Assembly (NCBI GenBank): GCA_028829895.1
Contig: CM054178.1
Span: 89,965,558-90,029,557, forward strand
Length of the DNA: 64,000 nucleotides
Source of the DNA: Sinotaia quadrata
Taxonomy: Eukaryota > Mollusca > Gastropoda > Architaenioglossa > Viviparidae
Direction of reading: 5' to 3'
Both the position numbers and the translations under genes were made by a program. The first letter of the stretch is position 1, and each line of letters starts with the position of its first letter. The notes beneath the pieces are model-generated. The model made no database searches and was not told the origin of the DNA. It saw only the letters and a list, made by a program, of their open reading frames with translations. Positions 25,770 through 38,464 of the stretch are shown piece by piece.

Positions 25770-26475
25770 GCACATTTTCACAAATGGCTGGACAGGTTTA
25801 TTTACGTATCTCGCTTTACAAGTGACCGGACAGGTTTATGTAGGCGTCTCTCTTTTCGCAAGTGGCTGGGTAGGTTTATTTAGGTGCCTCGCTTCTCACA
25901 AGTGGTCGGACAGGTGTCTCTCTTTTCATGCAGGAGTGGATGGGCGGGTTTATTTAGGTGTCTTTCTTTTCTCAAGTGGTTGGAGGACAGATTTATTTGT
26001 CTCTCTTTTTGCAGGATTTATTAGTTATCTCCCTGTTTTCCACAAGCGGCCAGATAGATTTATTTAGGTATCTCGTACTTTTGCAAGTGACTATACATGT
26101 TAACTTAGGTGTCATGCTTTTTACAAGTTGTAGGACAGAATTATATTAGGTGTCTCACATTTCACACGTAGCCAGATAGTTTTATTTAGGTGTCTCCTCC
26201 CTTGTCACAAATGGCCGGACAGCTGTCATTATTTTCACAAGTTTGACAGATTTATTTAGATGCATCTCTTTTCATAGTGGTTGGATTGTTTATTTATAGA
26301 TATTTAGGAAGTGGGCGGATATGTTTATTTATAGATCTTTCAGAAGTGGGCGGATAGGAAAATTTTTACAAGTTTTGACAGGTTTATTTAGTTGCTTCTT
26401 TTTCACAACTAACCGCACAGGTTTATATAAATGACTCGCATATCACAAGTGGCCGGACAGGTTTATGTAGGTGAC
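25770..26475. repeat. Degenerate tandem repeat, about 35-45 bp unit
   Basis: The words acaagtggccggacag and tttatttaggtgtctc recur more than a dozen times with indels. This is an old, heavily diverged array. Confidence 0.75.
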
Positions 26476-27339
26476 TCCACAATCGTTTCGTGGTTATAGT
26501 ATGTATCTTTAACGAAAAATCGACGATTTTGGTATTTTACATCGATGTGACATCGTGATAGAACACGAGCTCTTGAATGTGGTACATTAAATGTCACGAG
26601 GACAGATGATTACAAACTTTGAGGGTTTTTAAAACTGTTTTTAATTGTAACTGTTTTTAATTGTAATTGTTTTTAATTGTAATTGATGACACTGTTCACA
26701 GACACATTTTAAAAGTATTTAGAATTGATTTTCTCTCAGGTGGATCTGCTATGCAAAATCCAACGTGTTTGGCAGACAGAAATAAAAAGACATTTCGGAA
26801 GGACGGACAAATGAATAGTTTAGGACAGTTAGGTTTTTAGGCAGGAAAAAAAGTAAGGAAATGATTTTTTAAATTAAAGCGCGTTAACACACTCACACGG
26901 AGACACACACAAGCTTAACAATAAAAACGCCTTTCCATTTCCCCTAGGGATAAAAACGCTAAAAATAAACCGAATCACACTACGACCGAATGATTCTCGC
27001 CTGACCAGAAAAATCGACCAATCAGAAGCAAGTATTCATTTCGCCATTAACTGGCTGAACAGACCACCTTGTCCGTGAATGAATAAACAGAAGCCCAAGC
27101 AAACTAAACGAAAGTGACCACTAGGACACTTCGAGACAGAGGCAGGGAATGTATTATTTTTTTCAGAATCTTTCAATAAGATCTGCCCACGATGTCGCCA
27201 CGAGGAATGGGCAATAAGACAACGTGTTGTATTAATCTATTTAAATAGGTTTTAAGACAACAAGTAGCCTATTCATCGATCCAAAAACCATTTTGAGTCA
27301 CTAAGGAGGCCTCTCGGTAGTTTTTCGTGAAACAGCAGA
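26476..27339. other. Unassigned DNA with a small 19-bp repeat
   Basis: No gene. Three copies of a 19-bp unit (ctgtttttaattgtaa) lie at about 26634-26688. Confidence 0.55.
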
Positions 27340-27645
27340 CCATCAGGTTTAATATTTCCATGCCGAGTCACTCCAATTGGTGTGGCATTTCTATGCTGAG
27401 TCACTCCAATTGGTGTGATATTTCTATGCTGAGTCACTCCAATTGGTGTGACATTTCTATACTGTCATTACAATTGGTGTGGTATTTCTATGCTGAGTCA
27501 CTCCAATTGGTGTGGCATTTCTATGCTGAGTCACTCCAATGGTGTGACATTTCTATGCTGAGTCACTCCAATTGGTGTGGCAATTCTCTGCCGAGTCATT
27601 ACAATTGGTGTGGCAATTCTATGCTGAGTTATTACAATTAGTGAC
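27340..27645. repeat. 33-bp tandem repeat, about 9 copies
   Basis: Units containing gctgagtcactccaattggt recur every 33 bp; one copy near 27460 is shortened. Confidence 0.93.
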
Positions 27646-27844
27646 TCAAACTGCTACAATAGAATCATACAATCACATTGTTTTTAAAAGTTTTAAAAAA
27701 ATTGTATTGTAAATTTGTCAATCAGTGGCGCCAACACTATCTGTCGGTTCGATACTGCTCACGAAATGATATCTTCCTTTTCAATGAAAATCCAGATTTT
27801 CTTGACTGGTAAACAAGATTTTGATTGAGGCATGAGAGAAAACG

Positions 27845-28024
27845 GTGAATGTAGCCAAACAGATTTTCTGCTGTGTTAGTGATGCTAGACACACCACAGG
27901 TGAGTGTAGCCAAACAGATTTTTTGTTGTGTTACTGATGCTTGACACACCACAGGTGAGTGTAGCCAAACAGATTTTTTGCTGTGTTACTGATGCTTGAC
28001 ACACCACAGGTGAGTGTAGCTAAA
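27845..28024. repeat. 55-bp tandem repeat, about 3.3 copies
   Basis: Units begin gtgagtgtagccaaacagat at 27900, 27955 and 28010 with a diverged first copy at 27845. It is unrelated in sequence to the other 55-bp array. Confidence 0.9.
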
Positions 28025-30107
28025 CAGACCGCCCGATGTGTGTTTGCTTTTAGGACCTACGTTGCACAGATGATAGGTTACTGAGGTTCGGTTCCGGCTT
28101 TGGAAATCGAACTTTCGGGAGGTCCTTAGCTGTTCTCTCTCTCTCAAGGCGATGAACTAACAAATGTCTAATCAGTTCGACGGGACGATACATCGAGTCT
28201 CGTGTATGTGATACAGATTTAAACGCAGACGATCCCTTGAGAGTTTCAAAGTTTAAAAAGTAGTTTTTTGGTCATTGCCTGGAGTCTAAATAAAATATTC
28301 ATCATACACACGCTCAGAATCTTAATTCAGCATCTGGAAAATTAACTGTACATTCATTTAAAATCTGCACACTCCACATGGCACTCATAGCAAAATATCT
28401 CTTCCAGAGCAAAAAACTGTCTTGGCTCTGGCACTAACTTCCAGAGCAAAAACCTGTCTTTATCCTGGTCAATAAATTTAACAATAAATTAATTAAAAGA
28501 AAAATCAACTATACAAATGACGATTACAATGAAACAGATAATTTGACATCAATATTCCATGAACCCAAGTTTGGGTAATTATAGTTTCAGTTTCTCTCTA
28601 CATATGTTATATAATAATAAAATTACAGCTAATTATAGTTCAACAATAGAGTCAATACAAATTGCAGGTTAGTAATATCAGAGAATAGAAATTGAGTTAT
28701 TAGAATAGATTATTACAAACTGCACATAACCTGGATTAAATACAGCTTCCACAGTCATTTCACTGGCCTTTTCAATCATTCATTCATGTCACAGTGTCAA
28801 AATATTACAATGTCAAATTGTCCGCACTCAGCACGTGTTCTCGCCTTGTGCGCATGAAAACACTGATGCGTCGCTACCCTCAACCGATGTTGTACTCTCT
28901 TACCGTCAGTTTATTGAGGAGAAACTGGACTGATGTACTTGGCATCCTTGCTTTGGTACATCAAAAGTGCTCCTTTATGCTTACACACTCTGCAACACAC
29001 TTTGCAAGTTTTCCCGCGCTTTCCCGGTCACTGACGTCACGACTAGTGGACAAACGAAGGGTAGATAGGAACTTGAAAGTTGAACTTGAAGCTCCACTTG
29101 AGACTCACAGCTCAGGGTCGGACTCACACTAACAGAGTGAGACACAACCACAACCAAAAAGAAGAAATCCGAAGAAGGCTCAATTCTGACACTCAAGCCT
29201 GCCTTCAGAGATGAACTTCTCTCTTTGTCTTTAAATTCAAAATTGATTAGATAGCGAAATTCTCTAGTCTACTGTAAGTAAACTCTTTAAACTCAACCCA
29301 TTGGCTAGTCTCGTTTTCATAAATCATAATCATTGGATAATAGAAAACTGCTCATTCAGTTTCCACTAGGCCAGCAAATCTAGAATATTCTTCCCTTAGG
29401 CTGTTTACTTCAAACTCTTCAAAATAACACCATAAGGAGTGCCCAAAGTCGGGTCACTCTGACAATTTAGCAACTTATATAACAATTAAAATTTAAAATA
29501 GGGAGGGGCAAATTTACTTTGTCACAGGAGTCTATACTGAGCTACTCATATGACGTGTCCTGCTTAGCATCTGGCAGCTTTTCTATCATCCAGTGACGTG
29601 TCCTGTAAGTCTGAAGTCATGCTATCCATGAAGTCTGAAGTTGGTTAAAAGTGACCCAGTGTACAATGTTATAATTGACTAAACTCGCAGAGACAATATC
29701 TTTTGTTAAAATGCCAAGAAAATAGCAAACAGAATGTCTTTGCCTTATTCTTTAAAATAATTCATAAACTTTTCTTTTACTAAACTTTTAATTGTTTAGT
29801 CTCCTGTAGCTGCTTTTGTTTGTTGTCATAAATTGTATTGACAGTTTAAATATAGTATCTTGTTCTCTCTCTTTTTAAATATCTATTTCTCAGTCTTTTG
29901 CTGGGTGGGTGGGTGGGGGGGCATGAGTCAAAATGACGTCAGTGTACCATCATTTGGGCGAAACAGTTGCTGATATACATTTTTATAACCAGTAGTAATA
30001 CTTTGCATCGGCATTTGTAGATGTGTTACATCTGTAGCTAGTAAATATTTCTTATTATTACAACGTTACCACAGAGTATGTCACGACAAATATGAAGTAC
30101 TAACACC
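28025..30107. other. Unassigned DNA
   Basis: No gene supported. A two-copy duplication around cttccagagcaaaaa lies at about 28401-28460. The 112-codon open frame at 28794-29132 has no recognisable domain and no supporting splice structure. Confidence 0.5.
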
Positions 30108-30445
30108 GAATATTAGTACTAGGAAACACTACTACCGAACACTAGCACTAGGAAGCACTACTACCGAACACTAGCACTAGGAAGCACTACTACCGAACAC
30201 TAGCACTAGGAAGCACTACTACCGAACACTAGCACTAGGAAGCACTACTACCGAACACTAGCACTAGGAAGCACTACTACTGAACACTAGCACTAGGAAG
30301 CACTACTACCGAACACTAGCAATAGGAAGCACTACTACCGAACACTAGCACTAGGAAGCACTACTACCGAACACTAGCACTAGGAAGCACTACTACCGAA
30401 TACTAGCACCAGGAAGCACTACTACCGAACACTAGTACTATCAAC
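30108..30445. repeat. 29-bp tandem repeat, about 11 copies
   Basis: Units containing ggaagcactactaccgaaca repeat every 29 bp with a few substitutions and no unique spacers, which rules out a CRISPR-type array. Confidence 0.95.
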
Positions 30446-30885
30446 CATTAGAACTAGGAAATACAACTTCCGAACACTAGTGCTACTATGTACTACTACG
30501 GGTTACTAATAACCCAGTGCATGACGGTAGGACATACAGATAATAATAAGTAAATATCCTACTTAAACAATGTTCTTTTTACACCACATTCAACCCGCGA
30601 TTCTAAAATGTACATCCGAAACCTTTCGAATCTCTTTATCCCCACAATTCCTTCTGGCATATCTTGCCCTAAGTTTCTGAGAGCTAAAAAATTTTGACCG
30701 AATTCCTTGCCCATGCAGATGAAAATTAATTAAAATTAATTTTAATTGAATTAAAAGTCAATTCTTCGGCGAATTTCATTTGCACCTTGTGAGACAAAAA
30801 GTTTTCTCTTTGGACTAAATGGCTTATGTAACGCTATTTTGATTGAGAGCTTGCAGGAGTAAAGTACAAACAAATTCATCAGTAT
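30446..30885. other. Unassigned DNA with a perfect 20-bp palindrome
   Basis: The sequence at 30728-30747 (aattaaaattaattttaatt) equals its own reverse complement. It is pure A/T and may be incidental. No gene seen. Confidence 0.6.
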
Positions 30886-31095
30886 ATGTTAAACTAATAC
30901 TTTAAAATAGGTTATTTAGTTACTCTTCAAGTATTTGTTCAATATATTTAACTAATAGTTTAAAATAAGTTGTTTAGTCATCATTCAAGTATTTGTTCAA
31001 TATATTTAACTAATAGTTTAAAATAGGTTGTTTAGTCATCATTCAAGTATTTGTTCAATATATTTAACTAATACTTTAAAATATGTTGTTTAGTT
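30886..31095. repeat. 58-bp tandem repeat, about 3.5 copies
   Basis: Units containing tatttaactaatagtttaa recur at 58-bp spacing, for example at 30941 and 30999. Confidence 0.88.
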
Positions 31096-31199
31096 ATTAT
31101 TCGCGTATTCTTACCGAAGCTAGCTACATACATACATTTTACACTGAGCATAACTCTCGCCATTAAATGTCCTACTAATATAGGAAATAACTTTTAAAA

Positions 31200-31332
31200 A
31201 AATATTCTTTATGGCTGCATTGGAATTTCGCCTCTGTACACTCGGAATAGTGCTTGATCAGGTAAGAAATAACTTTATGGCTTCATTGGAATTTCGCTTC
31301 TACACAAGGAATAATGCTTGAACAGGTAAGAA
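31200..31332. repeat. Two-copy repeat, about 65 bp
   Basis: The segment with attggaatttcgc and caggtaagaaat is present twice with indels. Confidence 0.75.
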
Positions 31333-31834
31333 ATGAAATACTGTTATTGAAATCGACTTGTTCAGTTTCTCCTAATTATGAATGATATATTGTAAGCAAC
31401 GCGACTGTTGAGTATTAAAATAGAGAATAATGAATATAAACATTTAAAACGACTCATAGATACAGCGTTCAATTCCAAAAGCAGCTACCAAAGACGACAC
31501 TTCTAAATAATAACTTTCTCAAGTGAAGACTTTTAAGGCTACCAATTAACAATATAACAGGCGAACACTGAAAATATGTAAGCTGAACTGCTATATGATA
31601 AAGTTATATCTTAATATATATATCTTTTTTTAATCATAATTGGACGTCGTTATTTCTTTAGGGTGATCTATTCAGATAACTGAAAAATGGTCCTTTAGAA
31701 AAGGAAACTGATAACAGCACTCTACAATCTACAGAAGTTTAACTATGTCAAAACGCGTGGCCTCTCGCGGATCATAGCTGGTTTGTCGGGTCACATTTCA
31801 AATTTGGTTCAACCAAACTTATATACCATTAGTT
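31333..31834. other. Unassigned AT-rich DNA
   Basis: No gene supported. Confidence 0.5.
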
Positions 31835-32195
31835 TTGATTGTTTAGCTTGCCAAGTGATGTATTATATTGCTAAACACAATGTTTAGCTTGCCAGGTGAT
31901 GTATTAGATTGCTAAACACAATGTTTAGCTTGCCAAGGGATATTTTAGATTGCTAAACACAATGTTTAGCTTGCCAAAGGATATTTTAGATTGCTAAACA
32001 CAATGTTTAGCTTGCCAAGGGATATTTTAGATTGCTAAACACAATGTTTAGCTTGCCAAGGGATATTTTAGATTGCTAAACACAATGTTTAGCTTGCCAA
32101 AGGATATTTTAGATTGCTAAACACAATGTTTAGCTTGCCAAGGGATATTTTAGATTGCTAAACACAATGTTTAGCTTGCCAAGGGATATTTTACT
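31835..32195. repeat. 41-bp hairpin-bearing satellite, about 8.5 copies
   Basis: Units of 41 bp contain gctaaacacaatgtttagc, a perfect 8-bp inverted repeat around a 3-base loop, followed by ttgccaagggatatttta. Every unit can therefore extrude a small hairpin at regular 41-bp spacing. Confidence 0.93.
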
Positions 32196-32264
32196 TCCTA
32201 AATTGTAATGACAAGCTAAAAAAATGTAGCAAATGAAATATATAGATTCACTGGCGGTTTGAGT

Positions 32265-32645
32265 TACGATTCACTCTGGGTCTACCAAACTTTCAGCTTG
32301 TCACAACTTTTATCAAGTTAGATCGCTCTGTGTCTACCAAACTTTCAGCTTGTCACAACTTTTATCAAGTTAGATCACTCTGGTTCTACCAAACTTTCAG
32401 TCTGTCACAACTTTTATCAAGTTAGATCACTCTGGTTCTACCAAACTTTCAGTTTGTCACAACTTTTATCAAGTTAGATCACTCTGGTTCTACCAAACTT
32501 TCAGTTTGTCACAACTTTTATCAAGTTAGATCACTCTGGTTCTACCAAACTTTCAGTTTGTCACAACTTTTATCAAGTTAGATCACTCTGGTTCTACCAA
32601 ACTTTCAGTTTATCACAACTTTTATCAAAGTTATCACTCTGGGTC
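32265..32645. repeat. 52-bp tandem repeat, 7 copies
   Basis: Units containing ctaccaaactttcagtttgt recur every 52 bp; the last carries an inserted base and loses part of its end. Confidence 0.93.
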
Positions 32646-33260
32646 ACACTTAAACAGCAGTGAGTGACCTGCTGACTACAATCGTACCAAATCATTATGG
32701 CGAAAGATTTTTTAAGTGTTTTGAATTAATAGGCGTCGAACGGCTTAACGAACACACGAGCATATGGACAGTATGAATTATTTCGGAAAAGTGTGCATAC
32801 TTGTGACCTATCGGGTCATTGAGAAAGTCTGAATCCCTGCTCACTCACTCTCTCTGCCCATGTAGACAAATAAAAGATTACACTTATTATTTACCGAAAA
32901 TTTAAGATTTGAAAGAATTTTTCTTTTTTAGTAGTAGCTTAAATCTGTGTGTATTGAATAGCCAAATTGAACTGTTATGTTATATTGTTTTGCTGAAACT
33001 AGCTTGAGCTATTTAAACTTAGCAAGGCAAGCTAAATCAAAGGGCTATTACTTAGCAAGGCGAGCTAAATCATAGGGCTATTTGGATCACATTGTTTGGG
33101 ACATTCTTACCATATCATTATGGCAATACAATTTATAAGAGTAGTTTGTAATATTTTCATTATATTTTTTTAAATCATTAAGCGGTCGGTGCATTTTTTT
33201 AGAATTTGACCAATTGAATCTTGGAATATATATATATGTATGTACGTATGCGTGTGTATA

Positions 33261-33264
<4 letters not shown>
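32646..33264. other. Unassigned DNA
   Basis: No gene; a short two-copy word ttagcaaggcaagctaaatc lies at about 33017-33070. Confidence 0.5.

Positions 33265-33349
<85 letters not shown>
33265..33349. repeat. (GA)n microsatellite, about 42 repeats
   Basis: Uninterrupted GA dinucleotides. Mirror-symmetric polypurine of this kind can form triplex DNA. Open frames made of Arg-Glu or Leu-Ser repeats here are artefacts. Confidence 0.98.
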
Positions 33350-33351
<2 letters not shown>

Positions 33352-33769
33352 CTTTGTAACAAGTTTTCGTGAAGAAAAAATATACACCGTTCGACATCTA
33401 ACTAAAATGACAATGACACCGATCCAAGAAAATTGTCTATAGTAAACAACTGCAATCAGCTATGAAATTATTTCTTATAATAAACAGTCCCACCCTTGAA
33501 TTTCTATACAAGCTTAACTCTACACAACGCATGTTATAATAGAACTGAGAAATGAGGTCAGGTGTAACACTAGGGTACACTTTATAATAATCAAGTGTAA
33601 CACTAGGGTACACTTTAATAATAATCAAGTACAAAAACACAGAATACATAAACATACGTGTATAATGCACCCAATATAAGAATTTACAAAACCAACCAAC
33701 CAACCAACAAATCGCATACGACACACAATACTGCAGGTCTCTAAAAACTGAGAAAGGAAAATTTCTCTG
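33350..33769. other. Unassigned DNA with a small duplication
   Basis: The word aagtgtaacactagggtaca occurs twice near 33560-33620. No gene supported. Confidence 0.5.
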
Positions 33770-34385
33770 AATTACATCTGTAACGACTAATTTACTGTGA
33801 ACTACATCTATAACGCCTAATTTACTGTGAACTACATCTGTAACGACTAATTTACTGTGAACTACATCTATAACGCCTAATTTACTGTGAACTACATCTA
33901 TAGAGACCCATTTACCCTGAACTACATCTATAATGATTAATTAACTCTGACCTTCACACCTATTATGATCTATTTACTCTGAAATACACACCTATAGAAA
34001 TTAATTTACTCTGAAATACACATCTATAGAAAATAATTTACTCTGAAATACACATCTAAATAATGACTAATTTACTCACATACACATCTACATAACGACT
34101 AATTTACTCTGAAATACACATCTAAATAATGACTAATTTACTCACATACACATCTACATAACGACCAATTTACTCTGAAATACACGCCATAGTGATTAAT
34201 TTACTTTGAAATACACATCTATATAACGATTAACTTAAATACACATCTATATAACGATTAACTTAAATACACATCTGAAATACACATCTATAAACGACTA
34301 ATTTACTCTGAAATACATATCTACATAAAGACTAATTTATTCTGAAACACACTTCTACATAACGACTAATTTACATATCTATAAT
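33770..34385. repeat. Degenerate tandem repeat, about 30 bp unit, 15 or more copies
   Basis: Units built around actacatctataacgactaa and tttactctgaaatacaca drift in sequence and length from left to right, the right half being more diverged. Confidence 0.85.
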
Positions 34386-35654
34386 AAATCAATCTATGTA
34401 TAGCATACATTGTTTGAAACAGTTCAAGAACGCTAACTGTAGGACTGAATTTACATATGTACTATAAATCTATGTATAGCATACAACTATTTGTAACAGT
34501 TCAAGAACGCTAACTCTAGCAATGAATTTATGTGTACTATAAACAAAATACGACACAAAATTACGGCGTGGACAGCTGTCAAGAGCGACCAACATTGACT
34601 CATAGTTGCTCTTCTGAAATAAACAAATATTGCATTTATCAATATATACAGACCTACCGGATCAAATGTAATAATATTACATTATGCACAGGTGCTATAT
34701 CTGATTTTTTTTACAATTTAACAAACCCAAATATCGCTTGAAAAGCTCTAAGTTACATTTAGCAATGGTATATTTGTCAAGTAAAGGCCCGGATGGACCA
34801 AACTTGAATTGTGACCCGAACCGCAACATAAACCCCATACTTTCAGTTTCTTCCCCCCTCCCCCGCCATAAATTTCCGTAATTTAAAGGTCATGGGCATG
34901 AAAGGGCCGTTCGTGTTTTCAGAACATTTCTGATAATTTTTTTATCTTATGGGAACTTTTTGTCTCAAAACAAACTACGATGCAATTTTTCAGCGACAGA
35001 AATTGAATTAACGCGTCAGACTATGCACGTCTGGTTCCATTTGTCATTTGACTGTGTAGGGTTACTTTACAAAATGAAGTCAAATGGTAAGATTGGCAGT
35101 TTCTTTTGACTGGTAAGATTAGCGACTTCTAAATCAGATTTAAGTGCCTAGAGCCCTAGACTGAGTTGGGAGGGGGGGGGCGCTTTAGAACACAACAGTA
35201 GAACACATTGAGGTGCAGATTAAACTTACGTCACTGTCTTATCGCGTCTGTTGGCCAACGGGGCAAAATAGGACTGAAAAAGTTCAGACTACACGAAAAG
35301 TAGAACGCCGAGAGTGGTCGGAAATGTTGGCGACTGGCACCATCTTTATCGGTTCACTGTAACTGATAAGAATTTAAACTAAACCAGTCACATTGCGGTC
35401 GACCTTGTAAAGGGTCAATATAAGGGGACGAAATTTTGACGAAGAATTTTACTTCCTCATTTGTATGAAATATGTTTTCTCCCGTTCGTTCGTTTCATGT
35501 GTCGTTTAGTGCTATCACTCGAGCTTCGTAGTCAGACCGACGACAGGTTCCATGTAAAATGCCGGTTCTGCATGGGTAATTTTAGCCGTGTCAGCATTGG
35601 TAAAATAAGTGGCGAGAAGTCAAATAGAACGATTTTAATAGAGAAACAAGTGAA
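34386..35654. other. Unassigned DNA
   Basis: Two loosely related copies around acagttcaagaacgctaact occur near 34418-34520. No gene supported, although 35,280-35,600 has a somewhat raised CpG content. Confidence 0.5.
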
Positions 35655-35880
35655 AAGTGACTGAACTTATGATAGTATGGCAAATAGAATCGTGTGCCTT
35701 AGTAATCAGAGAAAGAACTTAGGTATGACAAACAGAATCGTGTGCCTTAGTAATCAGAGAAAGAACTTAGGTATGACAAACAGAATCGTGTGCCTTAGTA
35801 ATCAGAGAAAGAACTTATGATAGATATGACAAACAGAATCGTGTGCCTTAGTAATCAGAGAAAGAAAGAAAGAAATATTT
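35655..35880. repeat. 48-bp tandem repeat, 4 copies
   Basis: Units containing acagaatcgtgtgccttagt recur at 48 bp, with a gatagata insertion before the last copy. Confidence 0.9.
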
Positions 35881-37123
35881 AAGTATGAATTCGTTTGACC
35901 GTGATTGAAAGTCAAGTGTTTAAAATAAACAACACTGAACTCTCAATTTAGTAAAAAGCGTAAATACTTAGACCAGAATCGATCAGATAATAATGATAAC
36001 TCATTCTACAAACGCTGGACGTAGAATAATTCCCAACTCGACAAGTTGAAAACAGCTGTGTCAGCTCGACTGAAGAGTAAACAACGACACGTAAACACGA
36101 GACGAGTACAAATTGGTTGCTTTGTAATTATTGACAGTTTTGTTCCAAATTACCTCGAGCAGCATGTGTTTTCATTTATTTGCCAGGTCGAGTTCATTGC
36201 TGAATTTATATACAAAATAACAACGTGCTTCGAGGCGTCCCCCATTCAGCGATCAGTGTGCATATATTAGAATGTACACATCGTCACGCTTGAATGAGCG
36301 CAAATTATATCAGAAGGTCGCGTTGCGTTGCTGTCAATACACAAACTGAATAGTTTATTAGCACGTTACTAATGACATCAGCACAAGCCACAGCCATTAC
36401 ACCTGAGTAGCAGCTGTTTGTTGATTGTTGTTGTTTTTTAAATTTTGACTCGACTTACTTAACGACGGCGATTAGTGTGCGTCAGGTTTATTTTTAATTT
36501 TTTTTTTTTAATGCAACGACTGACGACGACAAAATAAATTCCGTCACGGACTACTTAAGTGCCAATGCACTACTACGTTGCTATGCTGTGGCACCACCAC
36601 CACCACCACTCAGACTTATTTACCGTGACGTTACTAGAGAGCATTATCTATTGTAGCCGATTGGGTTTCCAGCTTTTCAAACACGTGTGACTGTTCGGTA
36701 TGGGTATGTTATAACAGGACGTGGAATATCTCTATGCACTGGTGACGCACACTGTCACATAACACGCACACACACACAAAAGCTGATTTTTTTTTTTCAT
36801 TTTTGTGGCGCTTTCAGCTGTGTGCTGCAGTAATGAACCGCGCCACCCGAGTCTGACTAACCGAGCTTGCAAAAAGTGCGCGCATACACCCCACTACGTT
36901 GAATCAATTGCTGGCACTGAATGCAGTTCTCTTCGGCGATGGCGTTACCCTGGGTGTCGTTTACCTATGAGTGGGTGGGTGGGTGTGCAGTTTTGTGTTG
37001 TGGTGTGGCCCATATTGCTTTTCTCAATGAATAAAACGTACCGACCACTGAAATAGTGCAGTCATAACATCTGAGAGGCAGTGTACCGATTACTGAAGGA
37101 TAACTTTTCGTGGTAAATTAAAT
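35881..37123. other. Unassigned DNA
   Basis: No gene supported. A short (CAC)n tract lies near 36592-36610. Confidence 0.5.
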
Positions 37124-37330
37124 TAAACGATGATTGTAGGCAAATATAAGTGCAGTAAATCAATATCAACGATGATTGTAGGCAAATGTAAGTGCGGTAA
37201 ATCAATATAAAGGATTATTGCAGGCAAATGTAAGTGCGGTAAATCAATATAAAGGATGATTGCAGGCAAATGTAAGTGCGGTAAATCAATATAAAGGATG
37301 ATTGCAGGCAAATGTAAGCGCGGTGTCTAT
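37124..37330. repeat. 41-bp tandem repeat, 5 copies (array 1 of a family)
   Basis: Units containing gatgattgcaggcaaatgta plus a cggtaaatcaatat segment. The same unit, diverged, forms a second array at 38465-38935. Confidence 0.93.
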
Positions 37331-37765
37331 ATATATATAGTTTTTCAGCTCTGTGTGAAACGCTAAAGAATTTGGAGCGACCTTGACTTTGAGCTCGTGG
37401 GAGTTTATTCACATGGCCAGCTTTATCTTGCATTGTCGCTGGGTTAACGAAACAGATACATCAAAATACTCATCCCAAAATTTGACAGTCATTTTGCTAA
37501 ATGATGCTGGAGCATATGGGAGATTTTAGAGTGACACTAAAGCATCCAGATCTTCGAACACTTGGGAGGTTTTTTCACATTACCAGCTTTATGTTGCATT
37601 GTCGTGTTCAGGAAGAAAAACGATGGTTAAGGTCATTTGTTAAATGATGCTCGAATTTTCAATCGAAATGTGACTTATAATGTAAAAATAATATCTGAGC
37701 AGGTAAGGAACAAAAGTTATAAAAACCGTCAGCGGGCATTTGGAAAAGAAATGATAGATAGAATG
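37331..37765. other. Diverged internal duplications flanking the 64-bp array
   Basis: The phrase ccagctttatcttgcattgt near 37416 recurs in diverged form near 37582. The phrase aaatgatgctcga with its flanks at 37629-37680 recurs at 38310-38361. The interval between the two 41-bp arrays is thus itself partly duplicated. Confidence 0.7.
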
Positions 37766-38150
37766 TGACATTTTGAACTCCTGAAATGTTTCAGAAAACC
37801 CATTGCACACCACGTGATCGAGTACACTTTGACATTTTGAACTCCTGAAATGTTTCAGAAAACCCATTGCACACCACGTGATCGAGTACACTTTGACATT
37901 TTGAACTCCTGAAATGTTTCAGAAAACCCATTGCACACCACGTGATCGAGTACACTTTGACATTTTGAACTCCTGAAATGTTTCAGAAAACCCATTGCAC
38001 ACCACGTGATCGAGTACACTTTGACATTTTGAACTCCTGAAATGTTTCAGAAAACCCATTGCACACCACGTGATCGAGTACACTTTTACATTTTGAACTC
38101 CTGAAATGTTTCAGAAAACCCATTGCACACCACGTGATCGAGTACACTAT
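37766..38150. repeat. 64-bp tandem repeat, 6 copies
   Basis: Six nearly identical 64-bp units start with tgacattttgaactcctgaa. Each contains an inverted repeat (ctgaaatgtttcag) and a palindromic CACGTG hexamer, so six E-box-like sites are spaced exactly 64 bp apart. Confidence 0.96.
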
Positions 38151-38464
38151 GACATCGTCAGTACGAGCATAGGCAGAGTTTAATTTCATTCCAACGATTG
38201 ACCCGGCGACACACATTTTTTTTTTTTTTTTGCTGTGCGTCTGCCTGGAATATGTAATGCTGAGTGGTGTGACGGGTACCCATCTTGAACGGCAGCTTAG
38301 GTACAGTCAAGGTCATTTGCCAAATGATGCTCGAAGTTTTACTCGCAATATTACTTATAACCAAACCTTCCAATAAACAAATTCATTTATGTTTCCTAGC
38401 AATGCATTCATTTTAATTTTCCACCATCGTGAAGGGTGGCAAATATTCTAGTATCAACAAGAAC
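38151..38464. other. Unassigned DNA, partly duplicated from 37.6 kb
   Basis: Contains the second copy of the aaatgatgctcga segment (38310-38361) and a T homopolymer at about 38216-38231. No gene. Confidence 0.6.

Noticed and set aside
28794..29132. 112-codon open frame
   Set aside because: No recognisable domain, no splice-site or promoter support, and its length is not exceptional for this amount of sequence.
30108..30445. 29-bp regular repeats resembling a CRISPR array
   Set aside because: Units are head-to-tail with no unique spacers, and the genome is eukaryotic.
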